Origin: Oryzobacter telluris
Lineage (GTDB): Bacteria > Actinomycetota > Actinomycetes > Actinomycetales > Dermatophilaceae
Length of the DNA: 64,000 bases
Assembly: GCF_043099285.1 (NCBI RefSeq)
Contig: NZ_CP170723.1
Span: 496,001-560,000, forward strand
Direction: 5' to 3'
This document shows, one piece after another, positions 16,217 to 25,918 of the stretch. The notes below the pieces were generated by a model, which searched no databases, was not told the DNA's origin, and saw only the letters and a list, made by a program, of their open reading frames with translations. The translations under genes and the position numbers were made by a program. Each line of letters starts with the position of its first letter. Position 1 is the first letter of the stretch.

Positions 16217-17434
16217 TCAGTCCCGCAGGGTCTCGAGGAAGTCGGCGATCCGGCCGATGGCCTCGGTGAGCACCTCGGTGTCGGGCAGCGTGACGAGGCG
16301 GAAGTGGTCGGGCTCGAACCAGTTGAACCCGGTGCCGTGGGTCACGAGGATCTTCTTGGCCCGCAGGAGGTCGATGACGAAGTCCTCGTCGCTCTCGATG
16401 CGGTACACCTCGGGGTCGAGCCGCGGGAAGCAGTACAGCGCCCCCTTCGGCTCGACGCACGAGACGCCCGGGATCTCGTTGAGCAGCGCCGACGCGAGCT
16501 TGTTCTGCTCGTACAGCCGACCGCCCGGGACGATGAGCTCGGTGATCGACTGGTACCCGCCGAGCGCCGTCTGGATGGCGTGCTGCGCCGGTACGTTCGC
16601 GCACATCCGCATGTTCGACAGCAGGGTCAGGCCCTCGAGGAAGTCCTCGGCGAGGTGCTTCGGCCCGGACACCATGACCCAGCCGGCCCGGTAGCCGCAC
16701 ACCCGGTACGCCTTGGACAGCCCGCTGAAGGTGAGGCACAGGACGTCGTCGCCCGCGAAGGTCGCGGTGTGGTGGTGGACCGCGTCGTCGAACAGGATCT
16801 TCTCGTAGATCTCGTCGGCCATGAGGACCAGCCGGTGCCGCCGCGCGATGTCGACCAGCGCGCGCACCGTCTCCTCCGAGTAGACGGCCCCGGTCGGGTT
16901 GTTCGGGTTGATGACGACGAGCGCGTGGGTGTTCTCGGTGATCTTGGACTCGAGGTCCTCGAGGTCGGGGTTCCACCCGTTCGACTCGTCGCACCGGTAG
17001 TGCACCGGGGTCCCGCCGGACAGCGACACCGCGCCGGTCCACAGCGGGTAGTCGGGGGCGGGGACGAGGACCTCGTTGCCGTCGTCGACGAAGGCCTGGA
17101 GCACCATCGTGATGAGCTCGGAGACGCCGTTGCCGATGTAGACGTCGTCGACGGCCGTGTCGGTGAGCCCGTGCGACTGGTAGTACTGTGCGACCGCGGT
17201 GCGGGCCGAGTAGATGCCGCGCGAGTCGGCGTAGCCCTGGCTGTCCGGGAGGTTGTGGATCATGTCGGCGACGATCGCCTCGGGGGCCTCGAAGCCGAAC
17301 GGGGCGGTGTTGCCGATGTTGAGCTTGAGGATCTTGTGGCCCTCGGCCTCGAGCCGCTGGGCCTCGACGAGGATCGGTCCCCGGACGTCGTACCGCACGT
17401 GTTGGAGCTTCTTGCTCTGGACGATCCGGCGCAT
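16217..17434 (-). CDS. alaA: Alanine (aspartate-family) aminotransferase, PLP
   Basis: 405 aa, fold-type I aminotransferase of the AlaA subgroup, which interconverts pyruvate plus glutamate with alanine plus 2-oxoglutarate in the cytosol. The Schiff-base lysine is Lys241 in SGLSKAYR, with NPNNPTGA and the downstream GYRAGW arginine region also present. Full length. The ATG at 17434 has GAGACT six bases upstream (leaderless pattern). It follows the arabinose locus on the same strand but is insulated by a strong hairpin at 17518-17556, and it heads a unit with the two crcB genes. Confidence 0.9.
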   Translation of the reverse strand: MRRIVQSKKLQHVRYDVRGPILVEAQRLEAEGHKILKLNIGNTAPFGFEAPEAIVADMIHNLPDSQGYADSRGIYSARTAVAQYYQSHGLTDTAVDDVYIGNGVSELITMVLQAFVDDGNEVLVPAPDYPLWTGAVSLSGGTPVHYRCDESNGWNPDLEDLESKITENTHALVVINPNNPTGAVYSEETVRALVDIARRHRLVLMADEIYEKILFDDAVHHHTATFAGDDVLCLTFSGLSKAYRVCGYRAGWVMVSGPKHLAEDFLEGLTLLSNMRMCANVPAQHAIQTALGGYQSITELIVPGGRLYEQNKLASALLNEIPGVSCVEPKGALYCFPRLDPEVYRIESDEDFVIDLLRAKKILVTHGTGFNWFEPDHFRLVTLPDTEVLTEAIGRIADFLETLRD

Positions 17435-17517
17435 GCCGCCAGTCTCGCAGGGCACACCCGCCCCTCGCCTCACCGTTTCGCGTGGCGTCCCCCACCCCGG
17501 ACCCGGGCCCGGACAGG

Positions 17518-17556
17518 CCGACGGCCGGGGTGGGACCAGACCACCCCGGCCGTCGG
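17518..17556 (-). terminator. Strong terminator hairpin after the arabinose locus
   Basis: A perfect 16-base stem (CCGACGGCCGGGGTGG with its complement) and a 7-base loop lie about 40 bases beyond the permease stop at 17596 and before alaA. There is no T-run. Very likely the transcription end of the transporter genes. Confidence 0.7.
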
Positions 17557-17595
17557 AGGTCCTCGGCGGCGGGCTCGAGGACGGCTGTGCGCGGC

Positions 17596-18996
17596 TCAGC
17601 CCTGCCGCGTGGGTTCCTCCTCGACGACCGCGTCGACGTGGATGGAGTGCGCGGCCTCCTCGACCTCGGCGGCCGATCCACCGGTCAGCTGGGCGTCGGC
17701 CGTCTCGGCGTCGGGGTCGTGCCCGGCGTCGACCGGGGCCGTGGCGCGACGTCCGCCGAAGGCGTCCATGACCATCCCGATGAAGGAGCGGCGCCCGGCC
17801 TTCTTCGACAGCACGTCGAACGCGACGGCGCCGAGCAGGACCAGGCCCTTGATGACCTGGATCCAGTTGCTGTCGACGCTCATGTTCGCCAGGCCGAGGT
17901 TGAGCACGCCCATGACGAGGCCACCGATCATCGCCCCGGTCACCGTGCCGACACCGCCGGCCACGGCCGCACCACCGATGAACACCGCGGCGATGGCGTC
18001 GAGCTCGAAGCCCACGCCGTCCTTGGGGTTCGCGGCGTTGAGGTACGCGGTGAAGACCATGCCCGCGATGCCCGCGAGGAAGCCCATGTTCACCATGACG
18101 AGGAAGTCGACCTTCTTGGTGTTGACCCCCGACAGGCCGGCCGCGTTGCGGTTGCCACCCACGGCGTAGATGTGGCGGCCGGTGATCGTGCGCTGCGTGA
18201 TGAAGGTGTAGAGCAGGACGAGGGCGAAGAGGATCAGCCCGACGACCGGCACGCCCTTGTACGACGCGAGCAGCAGGCCCAGCGCGAGGAGCAGCCCACC
18301 GGCGACGACGAGCTTGATGATGCTCACCGCGATCGGCGCCACCGACATCCCGTACTTGCCGCGGTCGGCGCGGTTCTTCAGCTCGAAGTACGCGAACGCG
18401 GCGATGGCCACGAGGGTGAGCACGAGCGTGGGGTTGTGGTACCCGGTGACCGGGCCCATCTCCGGGATGTAGCCGTTCGCCATCTTCTGGAAGGCGTCGG
18501 GGACCGGGATCGACTGCGCGTTGAGGATCATCAGGTCCAGGCCGCGGAAGAGGAGCATGCCGGCGAGGGTGACGATGAAGGCGGGGATGCCGACGTACGC
18601 GACCCAGTACCCCTGCCACATCCCCACGAGGATGCCGAGCGCCAGGCCGAGGAGGACCGCGGCCGGCCAGGGCAGGCTCCACGCCTCCATCGACAGGGCG
18701 ACCGTGGCCCCGACGAAGGCGCAGACCGAGCCGACCGACAGGTCGATGTGCCCGGCGATGATCACCATGACCATCCCGATCGCGAGGATGAGGATGTAGC
18801 CGTTCTGCACGAGCAGCGAGGTGACGTTGCGCGGCTCGAGGAACAGCCCGTCGGTGAGGAAGTAGAACATCGCGACGAGCAGCAGGAGGGCGATCATCAT
18901 CCCGTACTGCCGGATGTTGCCGCCGAGGCTCTTGCGCACCTCGGCCATGAGGGACCCGCGGCCGGTCGCCGCGTCGGGGGTGGCCTGCTTGGCCAT
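17596..18996 (-). CDS. mmsB: Sugar ABC transporter permease (XylH/GguB/MmsB type)
   Basis: 466 aa; about ten to twelve hydrophobic helices in the order of the monosaccharide permeases (BPD_transp_2), including the GHIDLSVGS and IGGAAVAGGVGTVTGA motifs, with a hydrophilic acidic C-terminal tail of about 55 residues after the last helix. It forms the membrane channel of the importer with the ATPase gene two bases upstream. Placed directly after araBDA genes, its cargo is most likely L-arabinose; related systems (ChvE-GguAB, XylFGH) take several pentoses and hexoses, so the specificity is inference. Confidence 0.92.
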   Translation of the reverse strand: MAKQATPDAATGRGSLMAEVRKSLGGNIRQYGMMIALLLLVAMFYFLTDGLFLEPRNVTSLLVQNGYILILAIGMVMVIIAGHIDLSVGSVCAFVGATVALSMEAWSLPWPAAVLLGLALGILVGMWQGYWVAYVGIPAFIVTLAGMLLFRGLDLMILNAQSIPVPDAFQKMANGYIPEMGPVTGYHNPTLVLTLVAIAAFAYFELKNRADRGKYGMSVAPIAVSIIKLVVAGGLLLALGLLLASYKGVPVVGLILFALVLLYTFITQRTITGRHIYAVGGNRNAAGLSGVNTKKVDFLVMVNMGFLAGIAGMVFTAYLNAANPKDGVGFELDAIAAVFIGGAAVAGGVGTVTGAMIGGLVMGVLNLGLANMSVDSNWIQVIKGLVLLGAVAFDVLSKKAGRRSFIGMVMDAFGGRRATAPVDAGHDPDAETADAQLTGGSAAEVEEAAHSIHVDAVVEEEPTRQG

Positions 18997-18998
18997 GG

Positions 18999-20534
<1,536 letters not shown>

Positions 20535-20596
20535 GGTCCGTCCTCGTCGGTCGGTGGGGTCGTGAGGAGAGTGCTGGGGAGCAGTGTGCTCCCGGT

Positions 20597-20623
20597 GCCG
20601 CGCGCCCGCACGGGGCGCGCGGC
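20597..20623 (-). terminator. Hairpin 2 between binding-protein and ATPase genes
   Basis: A perfect 11-base stem (GCCGCGCGCCC with its complement) closes on a 5-base loop. With the hairpin at 20637 it forms a tandem pair in the chvE-mmsA gap and may attenuate transcription or block 3' decay. Confidence 0.55.
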
Positions 20624-20636
20624 GACGGGGTGGGGC

Positions 20637-20675
20637 GGGGCGGCGGCGGGTGGGTTCGTTCCCCGCCGCCGCCCC
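20637..20675 (-). terminator. Hairpin 1 just after the binding-protein stop
   Basis: Perfect 14-base arms GGGGCGGCGGCGGG / CCCGCCGCCGCCCC with an 11-base loop begin 10 bases beyond the chvE stop (20685). Such stem-loops after binding-protein genes commonly raise the binding protein relative to the ABC components (known from malE and similar operons). The effect here is inferred. Confidence 0.6.
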
Positions 20676-20684
20676 GGGTCGGGG

Positions 20685-21782
20685 TCAGCTCTTGAGCTGG
20701 TCCGCGGTGTAGTACTTCGCGTCGAGAAGGACCTTCTCGATGTTCGACTTGTCCACGCTGACCGGGTCGAGCAGCTGGGTCGGGACCTTCTTGACGCCGT
20801 TGTCGTAGGACTCGGTGTCGTTGACGGTCACGGTCTTCTTGCCGAGGATCTCCTGGATCATCGTCACGGTCGCCTTGGCGAGGTCCTGGGTGTTCTTGAA
20901 CACCGAGGAGTACTGCTCACCCGCGAGGATGGACTTGACCGACTCGAGCTCGGCGTCCTGGCCGGTGACGACCGGGAGGTCCTTGCCGCCGGCGCCGTAG
21001 CCCGAACCCTTGAGGGCCGCGATGATGCCGCGCGAGAGGCCGTCGTAGGGCGCGAGCACGCCGTTGACGTCCTTGTCGGAGTACGACTTGGTCAGCAGGT
21101 TCTCCATGCGCTTCTTGGCGACGGCCGCGTCCCAGCGCAGGGTGGCGACGGTCTTGAAGTCGGTCTCCCCGGACTGGATCTTGATGGTGCCGTCGTCGAT
21201 CTTCGGCTGGAGGACCTCCATGGCGCCGTTGAAGAAGAAGGTCGCGTTGTTGTCGTCGGGGGACCCGGCGAACAGCTCGACGTTCCACGGCTTGGGCTTG
21301 CCCGAGGCCTCGAGGCCCGCGAGGAGCGACTCGGCCTGCAGCTTGCCGACCTTGAGGTTGTCGAAGGTCGTGTAGTACTCGACGGCGTCGGTGTCACGCA
21401 GCAGGCGGTCGTAGGCGATGACGGGGATGCCGTCGGCCTTCGCGTCGGCGAGGGCACCCTTGAGGGCGGTGCCGTCGATCGAGGCGACGACCAGGACGCC
21501 GTTCTTCTTGGTGATCATGTCCTGGAGCTGGGTGACCTGGGTCGGGATGTCGTCGTTGGCGTACTGGAGGTTGACCTTGTACCCGGCGGCCTCGAGCTGC
21601 GACTTGATGTAGTCGCCGTCCTTGATCCACCGCTCGGAGGTCTTGGTGGGCATGGCGACGCCGACGGTGATGTCCGCCGGGTTGCTGGCGGCAGCGGTGC
21701 TGCCGGTACCGGTGTCCGTCGAGCGCCCGCAGCCGGTGAGGGCCAGCGCCGCGACGGCGGCGACCGCAAGGATCTTGCGCAT
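20685..21782 (-). CDS. chvE: Sugar-binding lipoprotein of the ABC importer (ChvE/XylF type)
   Basis: 365 aa. Lipoprotein signal with lipobox LTGC, the acylated Cys at residue 18, then a short Ser/Thr/Ala linker and a periplasmic-binding-protein type 1 fold (SBP for pentoses and hexoses) with DRLLRDTDAVEYYTTFDN and VVTGQDAE segments. It captures sugar outside the cell and delivers it to the MmsAB membrane complex. A clear GAAGGAG ribosome site precedes the ATG. It follows araA by 100 bases, which contain a small GCCTCT/AGAGGC inverted repeat at the araA stop. L-arabinose is the likely ligand from context. Confidence 0.92.
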   Translation of the reverse strand: MRKILAVAAVAALALTGCGRSTDTGTGSTAAASNPADITVGVAMPTKTSERWIKDGDYIKSQLEAAGYKVNLQYANDDIPTQVTQLQDMITKKNGVLVVASIDGTALKGALADAKADGIPVIAYDRLLRDTDAVEYYTTFDNLKVGKLQAESLLAGLEASGKPKPWNVELFAGSPDDNNATFFFNGAMEVLQPKIDDGTIKIQSGETDFKTVATLRWDAAVAKKRMENLLTKSYSDKDVNGVLAPYDGLSRGIIAALKGSGYGAGGKDLPVVTGQDAELESVKSILAGEQYSSVFKNTQDLAKATVTMIQEILGKKTVTVNDTESYDNGVKKVPTQLLDPVSVDKSNIEKVLLDAKYYTADQLKS

Positions 21783-21882
21783 CGTGGTGGTTCTCCTTCG
21801 TGTCGAGGCCGGCGGGCGCCGGACCTGCAGTTCCGCCGAACGGCATCGTCGCCGTCGTCGGGTCCTTCCCGGAAGCCTCTGT

Positions 21883-23379
21883 CTAGAGGCCACCGGCCAG
21901 TCGGTGGTACGCCGCGTTCCATCGGAGCTCGTCCCGGAAGCGGCGCAGGGTGGTGCCCTCCCCGATGACGGCGAGCTCGAGCCCGACGATCTCGGCGAGG
22001 TGGTCGAGGTGCGTGGCGGTCAGGGCGGTGGAGAGCACCGTGTGGTGCGGTCCGCCGGCCATCAGCCAGCCCTCGGTGGAGGTGGCGAAGTCGGGCTTGG
22101 GGGTCCAGACGGCGCGGCCGACCGGGAGCCTGGGCATCTCGTGCGGCGGGGTCACGACGGTGACCTCGTTGGCGACGAGCCGGAACCGGTCGCCGAGGTC
22201 GTTCCAGCCGAGGACGACCGCCTCGCCCGGGTCGGCGTCGAACACGAGGCGCACGGGGTCCTCGCGGCCGCCGATCCCGAGGGGGTGGATCTCGACCCGG
22301 GCCGGCGTGCTGGAGAGGGTGGGGCAGACCTCGAGCATGTGGGCGCCGAGGACGAGCTCGCGGCCGGGCTGGAGGTCGTAGGTGTAGTCCTCCATGAAGG
22401 AGGTCGCGCCGGGCAGGCCGTCGGCCATCACCTTGAGGGTGCGCACGAGGACCGAGGTCTTCCAGTCGCCCTCGCCGCCGAAGCCGTAGCCGTCGGCCAT
22501 GAGGCGCTGCACGGCCAGGCCGGGCAGCTGGCGCAGGCCGCCGAGGTCCTCGAAGTTGCTCGTGAAGGCGGTGTAGCCGCCGTCGGTGAGGAAGCGGCGC
22601 AGCCCGGCCTCGATGCGGGCGCCGTAGCGCAGCGACTCGTGGCGCTCGCCGTCCGGCAGCAGCTCGGGGACGACGTCGTAGAGGTCGGCGTACTCGGCGA
22701 CCAGGGCGTCGACCTCGGCGTCCTCCACGGCGTCGACCACGGCGACGAGGTCGTTGACGCCGTAGGTGTTCACCGAGACGCCGAGGCGGATCTCGGCCTC
22801 CACCTTGTCGCCCTCGGTCACCGCGACGTCGCGCATGTTGTCGCCGAAGCGGACCACGCGCATCGTGCGCAGCTCGGTGGCGGCGGTGGCGGCGCGCGAC
22901 CAGTCGGCGACGCGCTTCAGCACGACCGGGTCGGAGGTGTGGCCGGAGACGGTGAGGCGCGGCTGCCTCATCCGGGTCTGGATGAACCCGAACTCGCGGT
23001 CGCCGTGCGCGGCCTGGTTGAGGTTCATGAAGTCCATGTCGATCGTGGACCAGGGCAGGTCACGGTCGGCCTGGGTGTGCAGGTGGAGCAGCGGCTTGCG
23101 CAGCGCGTCGAGCGCGGCGATCCACATCTTCGCGGGGGAGAAGGTGTGCATCCAGGCGATGACACCCACGACGTCGTCGTCGGCGTTCGCCTCGAGCATC
23201 GTGCGGCGCATCGCGGCCGAGTCGGTGAGCACGGGCTTGGCCACGACCGTGGCGACGATGCCGTCGTGGGCGGCGAGGGCGTCGGAGACCCGACGGGACT
23301 GCGCGGCCACCTGGGCGAGGACGTCCTCGCCGTAGAGGCCCTGGCTGCCCGTGAGGAACCAGACCTGTCGCTCGCTCAC
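21883..23379 (-). CDS. araA: L-arabinose isomerase
   Basis: 498 aa, close to the usual 500. Converts L-arabinose to L-ribulose, the first catabolic step, in the cytosol with Mn2+. Family hallmarks are seen from FLTGSQGLYG at the N-terminus through WMHTFSPAKMWI, HTQADRDLPWSTIDMDFMN, the GYGFGGEGDWKT block and MEDYTYDL. The start is GTG 23379, overlapping the araD stop by 4 bases. Part of araB-araD-araA. Confidence 0.97.
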   Translation of the reverse strand: MSERQVWFLTGSQGLYGEDVLAQVAAQSRRVSDALAAHDGIVATVVAKPVLTDSAAMRRTMLEANADDDVVGVIAWMHTFSPAKMWIAALDALRKPLLHLHTQADRDLPWSTIDMDFMNLNQAAHGDREFGFIQTRMRQPRLTVSGHTSDPVVLKRVADWSRAATAATELRTMRVVRFGDNMRDVAVTEGDKVEAEIRLGVSVNTYGVNDLVAVVDAVEDAEVDALVAEYADLYDVVPELLPDGERHESLRYGARIEAGLRRFLTDGGYTAFTSNFEDLGGLRQLPGLAVQRLMADGYGFGGEGDWKTSVLVRTLKVMADGLPGATSFMEDYTYDLQPGRELVLGAHMLEVCPTLSSTPARVEIHPLGIGGREDPVRLVFDADPGEAVVLGWNDLGDRFRLVANEVTVVTPPHEMPRLPVGRAVWTPKPDFATSTEGWLMAGGPHHTVLSTALTATHLDHLAEIVGLELAVIGEGTTLRRFRDELRWNAAYHRLAGGL

Positions 23380-24080
23380 TGCGGGACTCCTTCGTTCTGT
23401 CCGTAGACGTTCTGGTAGCGGTCGAAGAGGCTCGTGACGTCGGCCGGGTCGATGGCGACCGGCTCGCCGAGCTGGCGGGCGATGTGCGTGGAGCGGGCGA
23501 CGTCCTCGACCATGACGGCGGCCTTGACGGCGTCGCGGGCGTCGCGGCCGATGGTGAAGGGGCCGTGGCCGGCCATGAGGACGGCGCGGGAGCGGTGGCC
23601 GCGCAGCGTCTCGACGATGCCGCGGCCGATGGAGTCGTCGCCGATGAGGGCGAAGGGGCCGAGGGGGATCTCGCCGCCGAACTCGTCGGCGGTCATCGTC
23701 AGGACGCAGGGGATCGCCTCGTGGCGTGCGGCCCAGGCGCAGGCGTAGGTGGAGTGGGTGTGCACGACCCCGCCGACCTCGGGCATGTGCCGGTAGACGT
23801 ACGCGGCCGCGGCGGTGTCGCTGCTGGGGGAGTGGTCGCCCTCGACGAGCTCGCCGTGGAGGTCGCACACGACCATCGAGTCGGCGGTGAGGTCGTCGTA
23901 GGAGACGCCGGAGGGCTTGATGACCATGAGGTCGGCGCCGGGGACGCGGGCACTGACGTTGCCGGCGGTCCAGATGACCAGGCCGTAGCGGGTCAGCTCG
24001 CCGTGCAGCGCGGCGACCTCGGCGCGCAGGGACTGCACGGTGCCGCGGACGGCGTCGCTGATGGGGGTGGCGGCCGTCAT
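23376..24080 (-). CDS. araD: L-ribulose-5-phosphate 4-epimerase
   Basis: 234 aa, class II aldolase/adducin fold. Interconverts L-ribulose 5-phosphate and D-xylulose 5-phosphate, feeding the pentose phosphate pathway. Visible: GNVSAR at about 40-45, KPSG at 55-58, SSDT at 86-89 and the zinc-binding H107-T-H109 pair, with a further GHG histidine downstream. ATG 24080 overlaps the araB stop (ATGA) and its own stop overlaps araA, so the three genes are translationally coupled. Confidence 0.95.
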   Translation of the reverse strand: MTAATPISDAVRGTVQSLRAEVAALHGELTRYGLVIWTAGNVSARVPGADLMVIKPSGVSYDDLTADSMVVCDLHGELVEGDHSPSSDTAAAAYVYRHMPEVGGVVHTHSTYACAWAARHEAIPCVLTMTADEFGGEIPLGPFALIGDDSIGRGIVETLRGHRSRAVLMAGHGPFTIGRDARDAVKAAVMVEDVARSTHIARQLGEPVAIDPADVTSLFDRYQNVYGQNEGVPQ

Positions 24081-25738
24081 GCGTGGGCCTCCCGACGGAT
24101 CGCCTTGAGGGCGCGCATCGCCCCGCTGGTGCGGCCGAGGTGGTCGTGCAGCTCGCGGTACACCGCGTAGATCCGGTCGTAGGCGGCGACGTTCTCGGCG
24201 ATGGGCTTGTAGGCGGCGACCTCGCGGCGGCCCATCGCCTTCGCGGCGGCCGGGACGTCCTCGTAGGCGCCGGCGGCGACGGCGGCGTGGATGGCGGAGC
24301 CGAGCGCGGGGCCCTGGGCGGAGGTGACGACCGAGAGCGGCATGTCGAGCACGTCGGCGTAGACCTGCATGAGCAGGGCGTTCTTCTGCAGGCCGCCGGT
24401 GACGATGAACTCGGTGACGGGGACGCCCGAGGCGGCGAAGGTCTCGACGATGACGCGGGCCCCGAAGGCGGTGGACTCCAGCAGCGCGCGGTACACGTCC
24501 TCGGGGCGGGTGGTGAGCGTCATCCCCATGACGAGGCCGGAGAGGTCGTGGTCCACGAGGACGGAGCGGTTGCCGCTCCACCAGTCCAGCGCCACGAGGC
24601 CGTGGCCGCCGATCGGCTGCTCGGCGGCCAGCGCGGTGAGGTGCTCGTGGACGCCCGTGCCGGCGGCGCGGGCCTCGCGCTCGTAGGAGGCGGGGACCTG
24701 GTTGGCGACGAACCAGCCGAAGATGTCGCCGACGCCGGACTGCCCGGCCTCGTAGCCGTACAGGCCGGTGACGATGCCGCCGTCGACGACCCCGCACATG
24801 CCCGGGACCTCGGCGAGGACGTCGCTGTTCATGACGTGGCACGTGGAGGTGCCCATGATGGCGACCATCTGGCCCGGCGCCACGGCATCGGCGGCCGGGG
24901 CGGAGACGTGGGCGTCGACGTTGCCGACGGCCACGGCGATGCCCTCGGACAGGCCGGTCCAGCGGGCGGCCTGCGCGGTGAGCGTGCCTGCGGCCGAACC
25001 GAGCTCGCCGATCTCGTGGTCGAGCTTGGTGTCGACGAAGTCGGCGAAGTCCGGGTTGAGGGCGGCGAGGTAGTCGCGGCTCGGGTAGGCGCCGTCCTGG
25101 CGGATGCCCTTGTAGCCGGCGGTGCAGGCGTTGCGGACGTAGCGGCCGGTGAGCTGCCAGATGATCCAGTCGGCGGCCTCGACCCAGTGCTCGGTGGCGG
25201 CGTAGACGTGCGGCGCCTCCTCGAGCAGCTGCAGGCCCTTGGCGAACTCCCACTCGCTGGAGATGACGCCGCCGTACCGGGCCAGCCAGGTCTCGCCGCG
25301 CTCGCGGGCGGTGTCGGTGATGCGGTCGGCCTGGCCCTGGGCGGCGTGGTGCTTCCAGAGCTTGACGTAGGCGTGCGGCTCGTCGCGGAACTCGTCGAGG
25401 TCGCACAGCGGCGTGCCGTCGGCGGTGGTGGGGACCATCGTGCAGGCGGTGAAGTCGGTGGCGATCCCGATGACGTGGGCCGGGTCGATGCCGGCCTCCT
25501 CGACGGCCGCGGGGACGGCGGTGCGCAGGACCTCGACGTAGTCGGAGGGCACCTGCAGGGCCCAGTCGGGCGGGAGGCGGCGGCCCGAGCCGGGCATCAC
25601 GGTGTCGACGACGCCGTGCGCGTACTCGAGGACGGCCGAGCCCATCTCGGCACCGTCGGAGACCCGGACGACGAGGGCCCGCCCGGAGAGGGTCCCGTAG
25701 TCGACGCCGATGACGTACCGGTCGCCCTCGTAGGTCAT
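24077..25738 (-). CDS. araB: L-ribulokinase
   Basis: 553 aa FGGY-family carbohydrate kinase; phosphorylates L-ribulose with ATP to L-ribulose 5-phosphate. The first ATP-binding loop VDYGTLSGRA lies at residues 12-21 and the second-domain signature FIVTGGLQKN is present, matching AraB rather than xylulokinase. AAGGAG precedes the ATG by 7 bases. First gene of the catabolic operon, 45 bases downstream of a perfect lac-type operator and directly followed by araD. Confidence 0.96.
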   Translation of the reverse strand: MTYEGDRYVIGVDYGTLSGRALVVRVSDGAEMGSAVLEYAHGVVDTVMPGSGRRLPPDWALQVPSDYVEVLRTAVPAAVEEAGIDPAHVIGIATDFTACTMVPTTADGTPLCDLDEFRDEPHAYVKLWKHHAAQGQADRITDTARERGETWLARYGGVISSEWEFAKGLQLLEEAPHVYAATEHWVEAADWIIWQLTGRYVRNACTAGYKGIRQDGAYPSRDYLAALNPDFADFVDTKLDHEIGELGSAAGTLTAQAARWTGLSEGIAVAVGNVDAHVSAPAADAVAPGQMVAIMGTSTCHVMNSDVLAEVPGMCGVVDGGIVTGLYGYEAGQSGVGDIFGWFVANQVPASYEREARAAGTGVHEHLTALAAEQPIGGHGLVALDWWSGNRSVLVDHDLSGLVMGMTLTTRPEDVYRALLESTAFGARVIVETFAASGVPVTEFIVTGGLQKNALLMQVYADVLDMPLSVVTSAQGPALGSAIHAAVAAGAYEDVPAAAKAMGRREVAAYKPIAENVAAYDRIYAVYRELHDHLGRTSGAMRALKAIRREAHA

Positions 25739-25782
25739 CCCGCGGCTCCTTCGCCGTGTGCCCCCGGACGCCGTCGACCGGG

Positions 25783-25800
25783 AATGTGAGCGCTCACATT
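25783..25800. promoter_or_regulatory. Perfect LacI-type operator AATGTGAGCGCTCACATT
   Basis: An 18-base perfect palindrome whose 14-base core TGTGAGCGCTCACA equals the core of the ideal symmetric lac operator of E. coli. It sits between the regulator gene (ends 25919) and araB (starts 25738) and should be bound by the LacI-family protein encoded immediately upstream. Confidence 0.85.
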
Positions 25801-25827
25801 GTTAGCGTTAACATCCGCCGGGCGCAA
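25799..25827 (-). promoter_or_regulatory. Possible araB promoter overlapping the operators
   Basis: Weak -35 TTGCGC (25822-25827) and -10 TAACAA (25799-25804) are 17 bases apart on the minus strand, each matching consensus at about half its positions. The second operator lies over the spacer and -10, so bound repressor would block initiation. Confidence 0.3.
25800..25813. promoter_or_regulatory. Second operator-like site TGTTAGCGTTAACA
   Basis: A near-perfect 14-base palindrome abutting the first operator, with centres 15 bases apart. TGTTAGCGCTAACA-like sites are typical of actinobacterial LacI-type arabinose regulators. Confidence 0.7.
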
Positions 25828-25918
25828 GCGTCGTGACTGGATCGTGACCTGTGGATCCTGACAGGGGCGTGCGATAGGGCGTCGGACCGGCGGTCGGCCC
25901 GGGTGGTGTCCTCGCTGG

